From Nematostella vectensis (Eukaryota > Cnidaria > Anthozoa > Actiniaria > Edwardsiidae), in the NCBI RefSeq assembly GCF_932526225.1, contig NC_064034.1, positions 16,816,887 to 16,876,886 of the forward strand: DNA of 60,000 nucleotides, in the 5' to 3' direction. Under the pieces are notes generated by a model, which was not told the DNA's origin, did not search any database, and was given only the letters and a program-made list of their open reading frames with translations. This document shows positions 1 to 13,800 of the stretch, one piece after another; within the stretch, counting starts at the first letter, position 1; each line of letters starts with the position of its first letter. The position numbers and the translations under genes are program-made.

Positions 1-425
1 TTACAACGACTACAACTAAAGCCTTCTTACAACGACTACAACTACAGCCTTCTTACAACGACTACAACTAAAGCCTTCTTACAACGACTACAACTACAGC
101 CTACAACTACAGCCTTCTTACAACGACTACAACTAAAGCCTTCTTACAACGACTACAACTAAAGCCTTCTTACAACGACTACAACTAAAGCCTTCTTACA
201 ACGACTACAACTAAAGCCTTCTTACAACGACTGCAACTAAAGCCTTCTTACAACGACTACAACTAAAGCCTTCTTACAACGACTACAACTAAAGCCTTCT
301 TACAACGACTAAATCTAAAGCGACAACAACTGCAGCCTAAAACTACAGCTTCTTTACAGTGACTCCAACATGACACGGCTTAAACTTAAACTAAATGTAT
401 CATCAGGAATAATACTAACGACAAT

Positions 426-520
<95 letters not shown>

Positions 521-562
521 TAATAATACACTTGATTATCTAATCCGTCTGTTTTCCTATAG
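1..562. repeat. 26-bp tandem repeat and (CAG)30 tract in a dynein intron
   Basis: Positions 1-350 are about twelve copies of a 26-bp unit containing CTTACAACGACTACAACTAA. Positions 428-517 are thirty uninterrupted CAG triplets on the plus strand. The tract lies in the intron preceding the first visible dynein exon, 46 bp upstream of its acceptor, so it is non-coding for dynein. Confidence 0.9.
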
Positions 563-1897
563 ATTGTCGTAGAGGAATTCCTCGAAGACATCAATAACAT
601 TCTCAATTCAGGCGAGGTAGGCTGGTCACTGGTCACTTTTTCCAGGTTGAGAATGGTTTATTTGTAGCGCCACCTGCTTGGAATGACGCCTTTTGTTCTC
701 TTTCCTTAGGTCCCTAACTTGTTTGAGCCCGAGGAGTATGAGGCTGTGCTTAACGGTACCCGTCCACTCGCTAAGGAAGCAGGAATACCGGAAGGCGACA
801 GGTACTCGCTCACATACGCACATAGACTAGTAGACATGCGGATAAGTGGTAGAAAGATTAAGCCTCCAGTTACACAACCAAATGGTAACCTCACATACAT
901 AAACAAGTAGACATGTGAATAAGTCATAAAAAGATTTAGCCTTTAGTTATACAACCAAATGATAACCCCACATACACACATTGACATGTGGATAGGTCGT
1001 AGATTTAGCCTCCTGTTATAGAGCCAAATAATAGCCTCACATACGCACATAGACAAGAAAACACGTGAATAAGAGCCAAATGATAACATTCATTTTTTTG
1101 TGGTATTAGTAGTATTATAATCATATACAAATATATAAAAGCAAGTACATTTTTTTCTGTTTTTTTTTTTTAAGGGAAACTAAATATGAGGTTCGATTTT
1201 GTTCTACTTCAACAGTGGCAATCTCAACAAAAATCAACTGCATTCCGTACATTGAGAACAATAAAACAATAATCCTAACAACAAAAAAACATTGTAAATC
1301 TTTTCTTTTTCTTTTTTTTTTTCGTCTGAGCACTGTTTTCTAATTCTTCAAGGGTTTCATCAAGTTTCAGAGTAGTCGGTGGAGATTGATAAGTAGGGGG
1401 TGAATGTTATCTTATTTGATTAGTCGAAATAAAATTTAAATCAACTTTTATAAAAAAAAAAGTAGCTGGCTCTCGGTGGAAAATAGCTGTCGGTTCCGCC
1501 GGCCGCCGGGGCCTAATAAAGCCCCTGCTTATTGTCTTGCACTCTTCAAACGCGACGTTGTCTTGATGTTTTATGCGTTCGCCCCCTAGGGATGGAGTGT
1601 TTGACTACTTCATCAGTCGTGTTCGTAACAACCTGCATATTGTGCTGTGTATGAGCCCTGTTGGAGATGCGTTCCGTACAAGATGCCGTATGTTCCCATC
1701 ACTTGTCAACTGCTGTACTATTGACTGGTTCACCGAATGGCCCAGGTAAATATTAGAAATAGCTGTATAAGGCAGAACGGAATAAAGTCGTGAGTCCCGA
1801 GAATTCTGCATGATATAATCTCTATTCCAGGGAAGCGTTGCTGTCTGTATCGTCGAACTTCTTTGAGGAAGTCGATTTGGGCGCGGAAGGAGTGAAG
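563..1897 (+). CDS. DNAH6: Dynein exons 1-4: end of AAA4
   Basis: Exons 563-616, 710-801, 1590-1745 and 1831-1897. The first reads [15 protein letters not shown] and continues [14 protein letters not shown], the AAA4 helix pair after the Walker B region. The third carries [20 protein letters not shown] and [10 protein letters not shown], the AAA4 sensor and arginine-finger side. The AAA4 P-loop itself is upstream of the window. Exon 1 begins in phase 0 after a polypyrimidine tract ending at 562, so at least one earlier exon lies to the left. A foldback element interrupts the intron after exon 4. Confidence 0.85.
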
Positions 1898-4800
1898 GTC
1901 AGTCGTGTTCATGTCCGTTCATTTACTGTCGAATCCGTTGTATCGCGACGCCGCATTTTCAAAACATCGATTTGTTTTTTGTCTTTTGGGATTTTCTGTT
2001 CCGCCAGTCAAATTATTCTAAGCCAATCAGATTCTTGCCATCTCTCGCCTGGTGTTGTTGCCTGGATTTCTGTCGCGACACTCTCTGGTTTTCGTCCTGA
2101 GGATAGCCAGGGAAGTGCCCACAGCGAGACTCTGATTGGCTCAGAATGGTTTTACTGACGGAACAGAAAATCCCAAAAGTAAACTTGGTTCCCACCATTC
2201 TCCCAGTGGGAATATTAAGCTAATAAGTAGCTTGTGTATAGACAAGACGAGACTCGTCCCTTATTCCATAAACTATTCTTCATTCATTATTTTAATCTTA
2301 ACATAAACCATTATAAAGTGCTAACTTATAATGTGCTGATAGGATAAAGTGGCGGAGATGTGCGTGGAGATTCACACGAGTGTAAGTACAATGGCCGACA
2401 GGTTCTACGCTGAATTGCGCCGTCGCTACTACACCACGCCAACGAGTTACCTGGAGCTTATTACTCTCTACCTCAGCATGTTGGACGAGAAGAGAAAGTA
2501 AGTGCAATACGCGGCGACTTTTTGGTGCAAGAGAAATGCGCAAAGATTTTGCATCCTTTTTCTTCAAAGTTTAAAGCAGTGTCATCCTTTTTTATTGCTG
2601 TTCATGACGAATTACTATCATTATTGATCGTGCTTTATAGCTTGAAGTTAATGTCTTAGTAATGCCATGTTACATTCTAGTTCACGGTCTTCCATTTGAG
2701 CTATCTATGGTTTGCTGTAGATCTTAAAGAAATCCAACCAAGGCGCCTAATAAGATCGCACGCAAAAATAGTTATGAAAATCAGACAATGATTTCAACGA
2801 CAGCTTCTCACAAATCCGGTGAAAGCAGTTCACTGATGTTATGTCGTGTATTCTCAGGCAGCTGATTGGTGCTCGGGATCGAGTCAAGAACGGCTTGAAG
2901 AAGTTGCTAGAAACTAACGACCTGGTGGACACGATGCAGGTCGAGCTGGTTGCGCTAGAGCCGCAGCTCAAACAAAAATCCCTGGATGTCGAGAAACTAA
3001 TGGAGAAACTGCAGGTTGATCAGGAAGAAGCTGACAAGGTAACTGAGTCTGTGTATCTGCTGAACTACGTCCAATCGACTCTTCAATTTTACGATGCAGG
3101 CTTATCTTTTGCTAGTGTGTGATGTAACGCTGACCAGGTCATCTATCACAAGACCTGCTTGCACTAATCTCGGTGTGTTATATAACGATGACTTGGTCAT
3201 CTATCACTAGACCTGCTCGCCTGATCTTTGCGTGTGATGTAACGATGACTTGGTCATCTATCACTAAACCTGCTCGCCTGATCTTTGTGTGTGAAATAAC
3301 GATGACTTGGTCATCTATCACTAGACTTGCTCGCCTGATCTTTGTGTGTGATATAACGATGACTTGGTCATCTATCACCAGACCTGCTCGCCTGATCTTT
3401 GTGTGTTATATAACGATGACTTGGTCATTTTTAGCTAGACCTGCTCGCCTGATTTTTGCGTGTTATATAACAATGACTTGGTCATCTATCACTAGACTTG
3501 CTCGCCTGATCATTGTGTGTGATATAACGATGACTTGGTCATCTATCACTAGACCTGCTCGCCTGATCTTTGCGTGTTATATAACGATGACCAGGTCATC
3601 TATCACTAGACCTTCTCGCCTGATCTTTGCGTGTTATATAACGATGAACAGGTCATCTATCACTAGACTTGCTCGCCTGATCTTTGTGTGTTATATAACG
3701 ATGACTTGGTCATCTATCACTAGACTTGCTCGCCTGATCATCGTGTGTGATGTAACGATGAACAGGTCATCTATCACTAGACTTGCTCGCCTGATTTTTG
3801 TGTGTTATATAACGATGACCTGGTCATCTATCACTAGACTTGCTCGCCTGATCATTGTGTGTTATATAACGATGAACAGGTCATTTATCACTAGACCTGC
3901 TCGCCTGATCTTTGTGTGTGTTATATAGCGATGACTTGTTCATCTATCACTAGAACTGCTCGCCTGATTTTTGTGTGTTATATAACGATGACCTGGTCAT
4001 CTATCACTAGACCTGCTCGCCTGATCTTTGTGTGTTATATAACGATGACTTGGTCATCTATAACTAAACCTGCTCGCCTGATTTTTGTGTGTTATATAAC
4101 GATGACTTGGTCATCTATCACTAGACCTGCTCGCCTGATTTTTGTGTGTTATATAACGATGACTTGGTCATCTATAACTAGACCTGCTCGCCTGATCTTT
4201 GTGTGTTATATAACAATGACTTGGTCATCTATCACTAGACCTGCTCGCCTGATTTTTGTGTGTAATATAACGATGACTTGGTCATCTATCACTAGACCTG
4301 CTCGCCTGATCTTTGTGTGTTATATACAATGACTTGGTCATCTATCACTAGACCTGCTCGCCTGATCTTTGTGTGTTATATAAAAATGAATTGGTCATCT
4401 ACTCACAAGCTCTACTTGCTTGATCATGTATTGGTACATTAGCTCAGCATGCCGTTCTATTCACACTTTACCATTATGTTAACGGTTATACGGTTATGTA
4501 AACTTTCTCAATAGGTACGAAATGTTGTCCAATTTGAAGAAGCTGTTGCGAAAGAGAAGGCGGATGAAACTTCGGCCATCGCATTACATTAGCTCAGCAT
4601 GCCGTTCTATTCACACTTGACCATTATGTTAATGGTTATACGGTTATGTAAACTTTCTCAATAGGTACGAAATGTTGTCCAAGCTGAAGAAGCTGTTGCG
4701 AAAGAGAAGGCGGATGAAACTTCGGCCATCGCCGCCGAAGCACAAAAAGATTTGGATGAAGCGCTCCCTGCATTGGAAGCCGCACAAAAGGTAGGCACGC

Positions 4801-7800
4801 CAAGATATATTTTATATTTATCTTGACAAAGTAGTTTTATGTGTTTATCACTGAACCACTTTCCAGTCTCATTGTAAGCTCGTTATAGATCTGTTAACTT
4901 TGCGGATTGTGTTGTTAGGCGTTGGACTCCCTGGACAAGAGTGATATCTCCGAGTTACGTGTGTTCACTAAACCTCCTGAGCTTGTGATGACGGTCATGG
5001 AATCCATCTGTATACTACTCGGAGTCAAGTATGTTGTCATGATATTCATTGTCTTGTTGTTGTTGTTGTTGTTGTTTTTTTTCAAAAGCCCAGCTTGTTA
5101 TCCAGGAAATTCTTTGCGTTATGAATACTTTCTCTAAAACCACATCCCGAAAATGTTTTCGGTTTCGCTTAAAAATCGTATTGTCAAAGGAAAATATAAT
5201 TAGGAGTAACATTACTAAGTGTGCTCGAAATTGACCTGTTACCATTAAAAAGCTTCAAATCGCTAACATAGACATGGACACTAACATGGACTTACAGTCG
5301 TATGCGTTCCACCGTGCCCACCACGTGCCAATTTTGATATGTTTTTGATAAGTTTGGACCTTCCATGCTATCAATACTATTTTGACACCAGACCAGACTG
5401 GCCATCAGCGAAGACAATGCTGGGAGATGCTGGATTCCTGAAAAAGCTGATGGACTACGATAAGGTAAAAGATCGCGTTAAACTTTCCTGTAATATCAAC
5501 ACTGAATTTCCCAGTAATACCAACAGTGAACTGTCTTTACCTTAACGCGATCGTTTTTTTTTTAATTTGATTGATTGAATTTGAATCTTCGAAAAGCCTT
5601 AAACAGCCTCTGTCAGCCGCCATTTTGTCATCCTAGCAAAGTACCAAGTGTGAAAAAGCATCCATTTCCATCGGCTGTTTTTGGGTAGCCAATGCGATAT
5701 TTTCGATTGATTTCGGTAAAATGAAGTATCAAACTTTGTTTTTAGAAGGGTTTTTCGAGATTTTAGCACATTATGTGCTTTCCAATTTTAAATGAAAACA
5801 ATAACAGGTGTGGCTGATAAGGACGTTTTATGAATTAAGGAAATAGAAACTTTGCGATAAATAAACTTACGATTTTTCCAAAAAAAAAAACAGACTAATA
5901 AACATATCTCTTTTATTGTTGTTATTCTTTAGGATAAGATACCTGATTCTACTCTACGTAAGCTCAAGAAGTACATCGACAACCCCAAGTTCGTCGTCGA
6001 GGTCGTTGAGAAAGTGTCTAAGGTGAGCATCAGGAGAGCTTTGTGTATAGGCATTTTATGATTTGTCCCATCGACAATTGCAACAAAAAAGTTCTTCACA
6101 ATATTGGCCAATCCAGAGTGCCTAACAACCTCTCAGCAACAAGTAATATTCTCCTTTTTTGTCTTTTCTCTCTCCGTCTGTCTATCCGTCCGCCTTTCTA
6201 TCTCATCTACCCTGTCTTACTATATCACCTACCCCGTCCGCCTATCTCTCTCATCTGCCCCGTTTCCCGTCTAATCCTCCCCGTCCGCCTATCTCTCTCA
6301 TCTGCCAGTGCTTCTATCTCATCCGCCGGGTCTATCAGATACAGTCCATTAATTGGTTGCTGCTGCTCAATTTAGTGAAGAGCGTGAGAGTCATTTCCCT
6401 GTTTACCCGTTTAACACTTCACACGTGCTCTTGTAGGCATGTCGCTCTATGGTGATGTGGGTCCGTGCCATGGATCTCTATGCTAGAGTCTACAGAACCG
6501 TGGAACCCAAGCGAGCTAAGTACGTACCTCAGTCTGAACTGACATCCTATTCATTAGAATGACGTATGGAAGGAGGGAGACGTAGAGGACTGGGATGGGG
6601 AAAGCTGGAAGTGGAAGGGGTGGGGTTGTGGGAAATTGGTTTGAAGATTGGCTTTTGCCAAAGTAGAATCGTTGCTTATGGGCTAATATGTCAACTTGCA
6701 CTATCCATACTTTCGATCACAAAGTAGTGAGGGCTTCCTTTGTACGGAAATGTTCAATCCTTCTTAACATGCTTATGATGACTTCATGTCCTATTTGCAC
6801 GTAAGCAACGAGGAGCCCTAAGCGTTATTTCATAAGCACCAAACTTGAGAACTCGTGGTGTTGTGTATGCTGTTTGCCACAAGGAGCTGACCACTGACCA
6901 CCTTGTATCTCATATGACAGGCTTGCCGCGGCACAAGCTGAACTCGAGGTGGTCATGTCCACTCTGCGCGAGAAGCAAGCAAGCTTGGCAGAGGTCGAAA
7001 GCAAGGTAAGCCAACATCTTGGGGGGGGGGGGGGGACTTGAGGTGGTCATGTCCACTCTGCGCGAGAAGCAAGCAAGTTTGGCAGAGGTCGAAAGCAAGG
7101 TAAGCCAACATCTTTGGGGGGGGGGGGGGACTTGAGGTGGTCATGTCCACTCTGCGCGAGAAGCAAGCAAGTTTGGCAGAGGTCGAAAGCAAGGTAAGCC
7201 AACATCTTTGAGGGGGGGACTTGAGGTGGTCATGTCCACTCTGCGCGAGAAGCAAGCAAGTTTGGCAGAGGTCGAAAGCAAGGTAAGCCAACATCTTTGG
7301 GGGGGGACTTGAGATGGTCATGTCCACTCTGCGCGAGAAGCAAGCAAGTTTGGCAGAGGTCGAAAGCAAGGTAAGCCAACATCTTTGGGGGGGGACTTGA
7401 GATGGTCATGTCCACTCTGCGCGAGAAGCAAGCAAGTTTGGCAGAGGTCGAAAGCAAGGTAAGCCAACAACTTTGGGGGGGGGGGGGGGGAGGAAGGGAG
7501 GGAATTGATGGGTCATAATCCGAGGATTGAGACAGTAAGTGAGAGTCTTTTGGGTTGAGGTTTTATTACATTTAGTACATAAGTGAATGATTCCCGTTTT
7601 GATTATTAATAATGTTTCTCATGTAACCCTCAAGTACGTGTTCGTGTTCGACCTTGAGTGCATAGTTTGTAAAACTAATAACACTAATAAACTTTGTTTT
7701 CTTGTACAACTGTGGCGCGCGCGCGCACTTAATACCGGAAAATTCGAACAAACAGCGCGCGCCACTATGCGCAGAAGGGGTGCGTAGTGCCATTCAAGGG

Positions 7801-10800
7801 AATCACCTTAAATAATAATAAAAAGATTCCCGTTTTGTAAAGGTTTCGCTATTGTCCCTTCTTTAAAGTTTTCTTTTTGCTTATTCACACATACCTTAGC
7901 AATAGCGATTTGTGCTATAGAGGTGTCGTTGTTACTTAGTAATAGCTAAGTCTCCTAGTAAAAGCTCATTCAGCTGTATCACCGACTTCCCATTTCAGAT
8001 CGCAGAGCTGCAAGCGGCGTACGACCACAGCATCGCTGAGAAAGAAACTCTGACCAAGAACATCGCGCAGACCGCCGCGCGGCTGAAGAGGGCGTCTAAA
8101 CTCACCACTGCTCTCGGCGACGAGCAGGGTCGCTGGACAGAGAACGTAGCGGTACGTATGCATTCATACAAGAAGCAGGGGGAAGGGTACTAGAGGTCTA
8201 TTGGGCGCCCTATCAACACACTGTGGCCATCTTCTCCCGTTTACCTGATCTTTTATGGGTCCATTATGCTCTACCAGAATATATACAGCTATATTCTTTG
8301 TTTGAACTGGTCTGCTCTAGCTAACGATTTTTTTTTTAACGGTTTATGGGTTGTCCAATCGATTAGCTGAATTTTTTGTTTTACAACATATTAGTGACGC
8401 TGGTTTTTAAGGTAATATTAGGGCCTGCAATTGAGGCGTCTTTTGAGTTTAAGTTGAAATTCCTCGCGTATACTTTTTCTTTACGAAACATGACAAATCA
8501 AGGTGAGTTTGTTTACCATTCGGCTCGCCTTAGTAACCCTTTGTTGTCCATTAAGTTATTTGTCGTCATGGATTCTTGACGTAGGAAGGTAAATACCCTA
8601 ACAAAAACAAAAACAAGCCATACCATCGGCCAATGAGTACTCTCTATATATATGTACATACGACTAACAAAAAAGAAGTAGTAGAGCTCATAGCACCAGT
8701 AAGCTTTGTAGGGAGTACCACCAGAAAATCTCGACTACTATGGGTTGCGTTCCGTCCTGCGATGTTCCCCTTTACGGCAGATGCTCGATTATCGTCGTGC
8801 CGAACTCCCTTCGCCAAAGGACACAAAACAGGAACAAAGTAATTGCCAAAGCTAAGTATCAAGCTGGCATAGAGAAAATCCTTTACACTAACAAGACTAA
8901 AGCCAAGCTAAAGCCAGACGGCGAGGGCAACGCCAGAATAAAATCAGACTATCAGAGGCCCGCGACCAGCGAGAAGAACGACAAGCTAAAGCAAGACAAT
9001 CAGAGGTCAGCGACCAGCGAGGAGAACGCCAAGCTAAAACAAGACAATCAGAGGCCTGCGATCAGCGAGGGGAACGCCAAGCTAAAGCCAGACAATCAGA
9101 GTTCAGCGATCAGCGAGGAGAACGCCAAGCTAAAGCCAGACAATCTGAGATCAGCGAAAAAGTTCTAGCAATTGCAAAGTCAAGGTTCCACTAAAACTAA
9201 AGCTAGAAAGTAAATCCTATCTAGAGTTAAATGCGACTAAAGGCCGTAAAGTCATCAAGGAAAATGGTGAATGGAATTTGGTCCATAGATGCCTTGGCAT
9301 TTGCGATAACAACACCGAATAAACAGTAATCGCCGCATGGGAGGGGAGGGGGGGGGGTGCGTTGTCTCTACAGATGGAGCGCGTAGTACAACAGCAAAAT
9401 CGTATTATATCCAGCACATTGATATTATCTGTCATATTATTTACATGCCCTCCTAGTATGATCACTATTTCTTGCATTTGAATTTCAATGCTAGAATATC
9501 CAGTGACCACACCTGTAAATTTACATAATTCTGTATTCCTTATTTTTTTTTTTCCTTTAACGGGTAATGTATAATAGCATAACGGTATTGCTTGCGAAAT
9601 GTCCATCTCTGTCGTTTTGAATAATGCCAAAAGGAAATTATGGTGCCTCGTCAAAAAGCACGCTGCTTAAGTTTCGTAGCTTTCTTTGATCCTCGCATTA
9701 GCCTGCTTGTAATTGAACTTTTCCGTCATCCGTGTGAAGGATTATCCTCATGCGTAAAGATTGCAAGATTTCAAGGCAAAAAAAAGAGCGCAGATTATTG
9801 TCTTCATGTGGTCCTGGTTATCAGTCAGTCACCGTAAGGACGTACTTTTTGTTGATATTTTTGCACGAATGTTAGACAAGGTAGCGAGACTGTCCTGGAT
9901 ACTTATAGATAATTCAATGCTGTAAATAAAGCTTGTTTATGAATTTAAGATACATTCTAACTACAGGGGTACCTTTATCAAGCGGCTACTTTCCAAAGTT
10001 CTGAAATATTGGTGATCTAAACACTATTATTATTACTGTTATTCTCTTTAACTTCTAAGCAAACCATATGTAATCTGTAATTTGTGCTCGCACTCAATGC
10101 CACAATTTGTGAACATAAATAGCGAGCGCTCGTGTGCAGAATTGTGTACGTAACGCAGTTTAGAGGCCAGAAAATCTAGATATTGGATTTAAGAACCCAT
10201 TGGTGACAAAAATTAACAGATTACTTTTGAGAGCAACAGAAATTAGACATAAAATGGACCTTATATTGTTTTGCCATCCCCTTGTCCCTTGTCCCAGGGC
10301 CATTATTGTTTTGCCATCCCCTTGTCCCTTGTCCCAGGGCCTTTTATTGTTTTGTAACCCCCTGTTCCTTGTCCCAGGGCCATTATTGTTTTGTAACCCC
10401 CCTGTCCCTTGTCCCAGGGCCATTATTGTCTTGCCATCCCCCTGTCCCTTGTCCCAGGGCCATTATTGTTTTGCCATCCCCTTGTCCCATGCCCCAGGGC
10501 CTTATCTGGTTTTGTTACCCCCTCGTGTCAGGGCCTTGTATTGTTTTGCCACCCTCTTTTCTCATGACCTTATATTGTTTTATCACCACTCTATTTCAGG
10601 CGTTCGAGCTGGAGATCGGGAATGTTGTCGGCAACGTCTTCGTGGCAGCTGCATGCGTGGCGTATTTTGGCGCCTTCACGAGCCTCTACCGCCATGAGGT
10701 AAACGCCATGACTCGGAAATGAGTCGGTACTATTCGGAAGTGTCTCGGGATTGCAAGAGAAAGACCTTGTAGTATGTGAGAATGCCTTTGAAATATTCGG

Positions 10801-13800
10801 TAAGGGCCCGGTGTAATTCTGCACTTTTCTGCAACTTTTGTTCGTCAATTGGAAATCAAATTCTGTTTTGAGGTATCCCGTTTTATATTTGGATGACTAA
10901 CATTAGCTCAGTAAGTCATTTTGCGGTTTATTTGGCTCGTCCTGGGTCCAAACACCACATAGGCTTATTCGACAATTATTTCGAATTATTTGACAATAAC
11001 TAAATGACGGACTTGATTCTAGTTGATCAACTCGTGGATTGAGCAGTGTAAGGAACTCGGTGTGCCCGTGTCAGATGACTTCAGCCTTATTTACGTGCTG
11101 GCAGACCCGTACGAGATTCGACAGTGGAACTCGGATGGCCTTCCTCGGGACTCGGTAAGACACGCTTTACTCTACCCCTGAGAATCTAGGTGGAACTGAC
11201 AGATGCGCTTGTTTGCCAGGTGTCTATTGAAAATGCCATCTTGGTGACCAGGAGTAGACGTTGGCCGCTCATGATCGATCCACAAGACCAGGTAAGGCCG
11301 ATATCTTTGTTTTGGGCAGAGCGTTAATGAGGATACTGGTGATGGTAATGCTGACCATGACCACGGTAATGATGACGATGCTTCTACAGTGATGTGTTAG
11401 TGGCAGTAGTAGTTGGAAGGTGGTGGAGGTAGTGGTGTTGGTGGTGGTGGTGTTGGTGGTGGTTAAGGTGGTGGTAGTGATTGTGATGGTGGTGTTGGCT
11501 GTGGCAGTGGTGGTGGTTTTGGTGGTGGTAGTGATGGTTGTGGCGATGGCGGTGGTTGTGGTGGTGGTAGTGATGGTTGTGGTGGTGGTAGTGATGGTGG
11601 TGGTAGTGATGGTTGTGGTGGTGGTAGTGATGGTTGTGGTGGTGGTAGTGATGGTTGTGGTGGTGGTAGTGATGGTGGCGGCAGTGGCGGTGGTGGCAGT
11701 GGCGGTAATAAAAGAGGTGGTTGTTGTTATAGCGATAATGATAGCCATTCAACAAAACCTTTTGGAGAAGATTCAGCAAGTAATATGCGCTCCACACTTT
11801 TCCTCAAGGCAAACCGGTGGATACGTACCAAAGAGGCAAAGAATGGGCTGAAGATCATCAAACTGACCGACAATAACTTCTTGCGTACGTTGGAGAACTG
11901 TATCCGTATCGGGATGCCTGTGTTGCTGGAGGAGGTTGGAGAGAGCCTGGACCCTGCCCTCGAACCTATTCTTCTCAAGCAGACGTTCGTCCAGGTACGT
12001 AAAACGTCGTCGCGCAATGTAAAAGAGGCTAAAACGTTATTCCCGTTACCGTTTTTTTGTATGTTTTTTTTTTGTGTGATCTCAAACACAAATTCGTTCT
12101 TAACCATATCTTACCCTCCTGTTCCTATTCAGGGTGGCCGATTACTGATTCGTCTGGGAGACAGCGACATTGACTATGATAAAAATTTCCGGTTCTACAT
12201 GACCACCAAGCTAGCAAACCCTCACTATCTGCCGGAAGTATGCATTAAAGTGACAATTATCAACTTCACCGTGACCAAGTCGGGTCTTGAAGATCAGCTG
12301 CTTAGGTACGTCTTATTTACCCAGTTCTTAATTCTACAGAATGTAAGGGGTTTATGGTCAAACCTACGATTTTTGATTAAGGATAATCAGTTAATGTCGC
12401 TGGGACAACTACCAAAACGTCCATTACCAGGTTTTTTTTTTTTTTCGTAGTGACGTTGTCCGGCTGGAAAGACCCGATCTTGAAGATCAGAGAAATCAGC
12501 TGATTGTACGAATCAACTCGGACAAGAATCAGCTCAAGGCGATCGAAGACCGCATCCTGAAGCTTCTGTTCCACTCGGAGGGTAACATCCTAGATGACGA
12601 GGTCCTTATTAACACGTTAAACGAGTCCAAGGTAAGACCAACTCGTAACGAGTAGGGCAGTCTGATCGATCTCTGCACCAGTAAGCTACAGAACGTTAGA
12701 TTGCAATCTGAATGAGTCAATGTTGAGATATGCTCTATGTAATTTAACCTGACCCAGGCAACAAGAAAGCATAAATGCACTTGTTCCCTTATTTACTTTA
12801 ATTCCCTAAAAATTTCACCACACTTTACAATAAAACTAACGTCGTCACGTGTTCTGTTATATCTTCTGGTTTATTGATCGGCTTAACTATTATATTCAAA
12901 TATCCATCCCCAGTAATCTCCGCTAACTTAGTGATAGTGATAGTGATAGTGACCCCCTTAAGGTAGCCTGCGTAGCAAGCGCAAAGGGCTTGGAAAAATG
13001 ATGGATGGATCCCGCCCGCCATGAGAGAAGGATGGAGCGAATGCTTCCCTCTCCCTAGCGCACGTGCCTTGCCCAACCGTTTCTTCTTTCCCAACCCTTT
13101 GGGCTTGCTAGGCACGCTACCCTTAAGGAGGTTTTATGCACATACCAGAAATACAACAGATCTACAGATCTACAACAGACACTGGCGATGCGGAGTCCAA
13201 ACCAAGTCGAATCCGTTATTGTTTTGACTAGGTGACATCTGGCGTGATTAGCACTCGACTTAAAGAAGCTGAGAGAACTGAGGAGAAGATCACCATCGCG
13301 CGTGAAAAGTACCGTCCCGTGGCGACCCGCGGGTCCGTCATGTACTTCGTGGTGGCAAGCCTGGCAGAGGTGGATCCTATGTACCAGTACTCACTCAAGT
13401 ACTTTAAGCAGGTGAGTTAAACGTTCCCCTCTCCTCTCATACACCTCCAAGCACCAGTACTCAAAAGCATTTACGTCAACAGAGTACACCTCAGAAAGTA
13501 TCCAAAGCTGATTAAACTTGAGTTTATGTGTGTTAAGGATTGTCGACCAAACACTCCTTATTAATTGTTTATTATTAAACATACAACAGTTTATTCGCAA
13601 GGAAACTTCAAAATAACAATTTACGAATGGTAAATCCGAGGTCTGACGTTATTGACGATATTTGATTGAGAATATTTTGGTTACTTGCTTACATTTAGCG
13701 GGAACATAAAATGGCGACGTGATTAGCCATCTTTAAGCCCCACCTGATTGAGACATTCAACCCTCAGACAGCCCATACTTGTAGCTTCGCCTGTTTCTTG

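Noticed and set aside
415-636. Minus-strand poly-cysteine ORF
   Set aside because: It is the complement of the CAG tract (GCT/TGC codons) with no supporting flanks.
3173-4332. Long plus-strand ORFs of 19-residue repeats ([19 protein letters not shown])
   Set aside because: The 57-bp period is a multiple of three, so any stop-free frame stays open. The array is intronic to dynein and has no gene context.
6910-7457. Minus-strand ORFs with repeats of [18 protein letters not shown]
   Set aside because: They are antisense to the duplicated dynein exon 12 ends.
10200-10722. Proline/cysteine-rich plus-strand ORFs
   Set aside because: They read through the 40-bp minisatellite and into exon 14 in the wrong frame.
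11269-11851. Threonine, histidine and valine-rich ORFs on both strands
   Set aside because: By-products of the GGT/ACC triplet tract.
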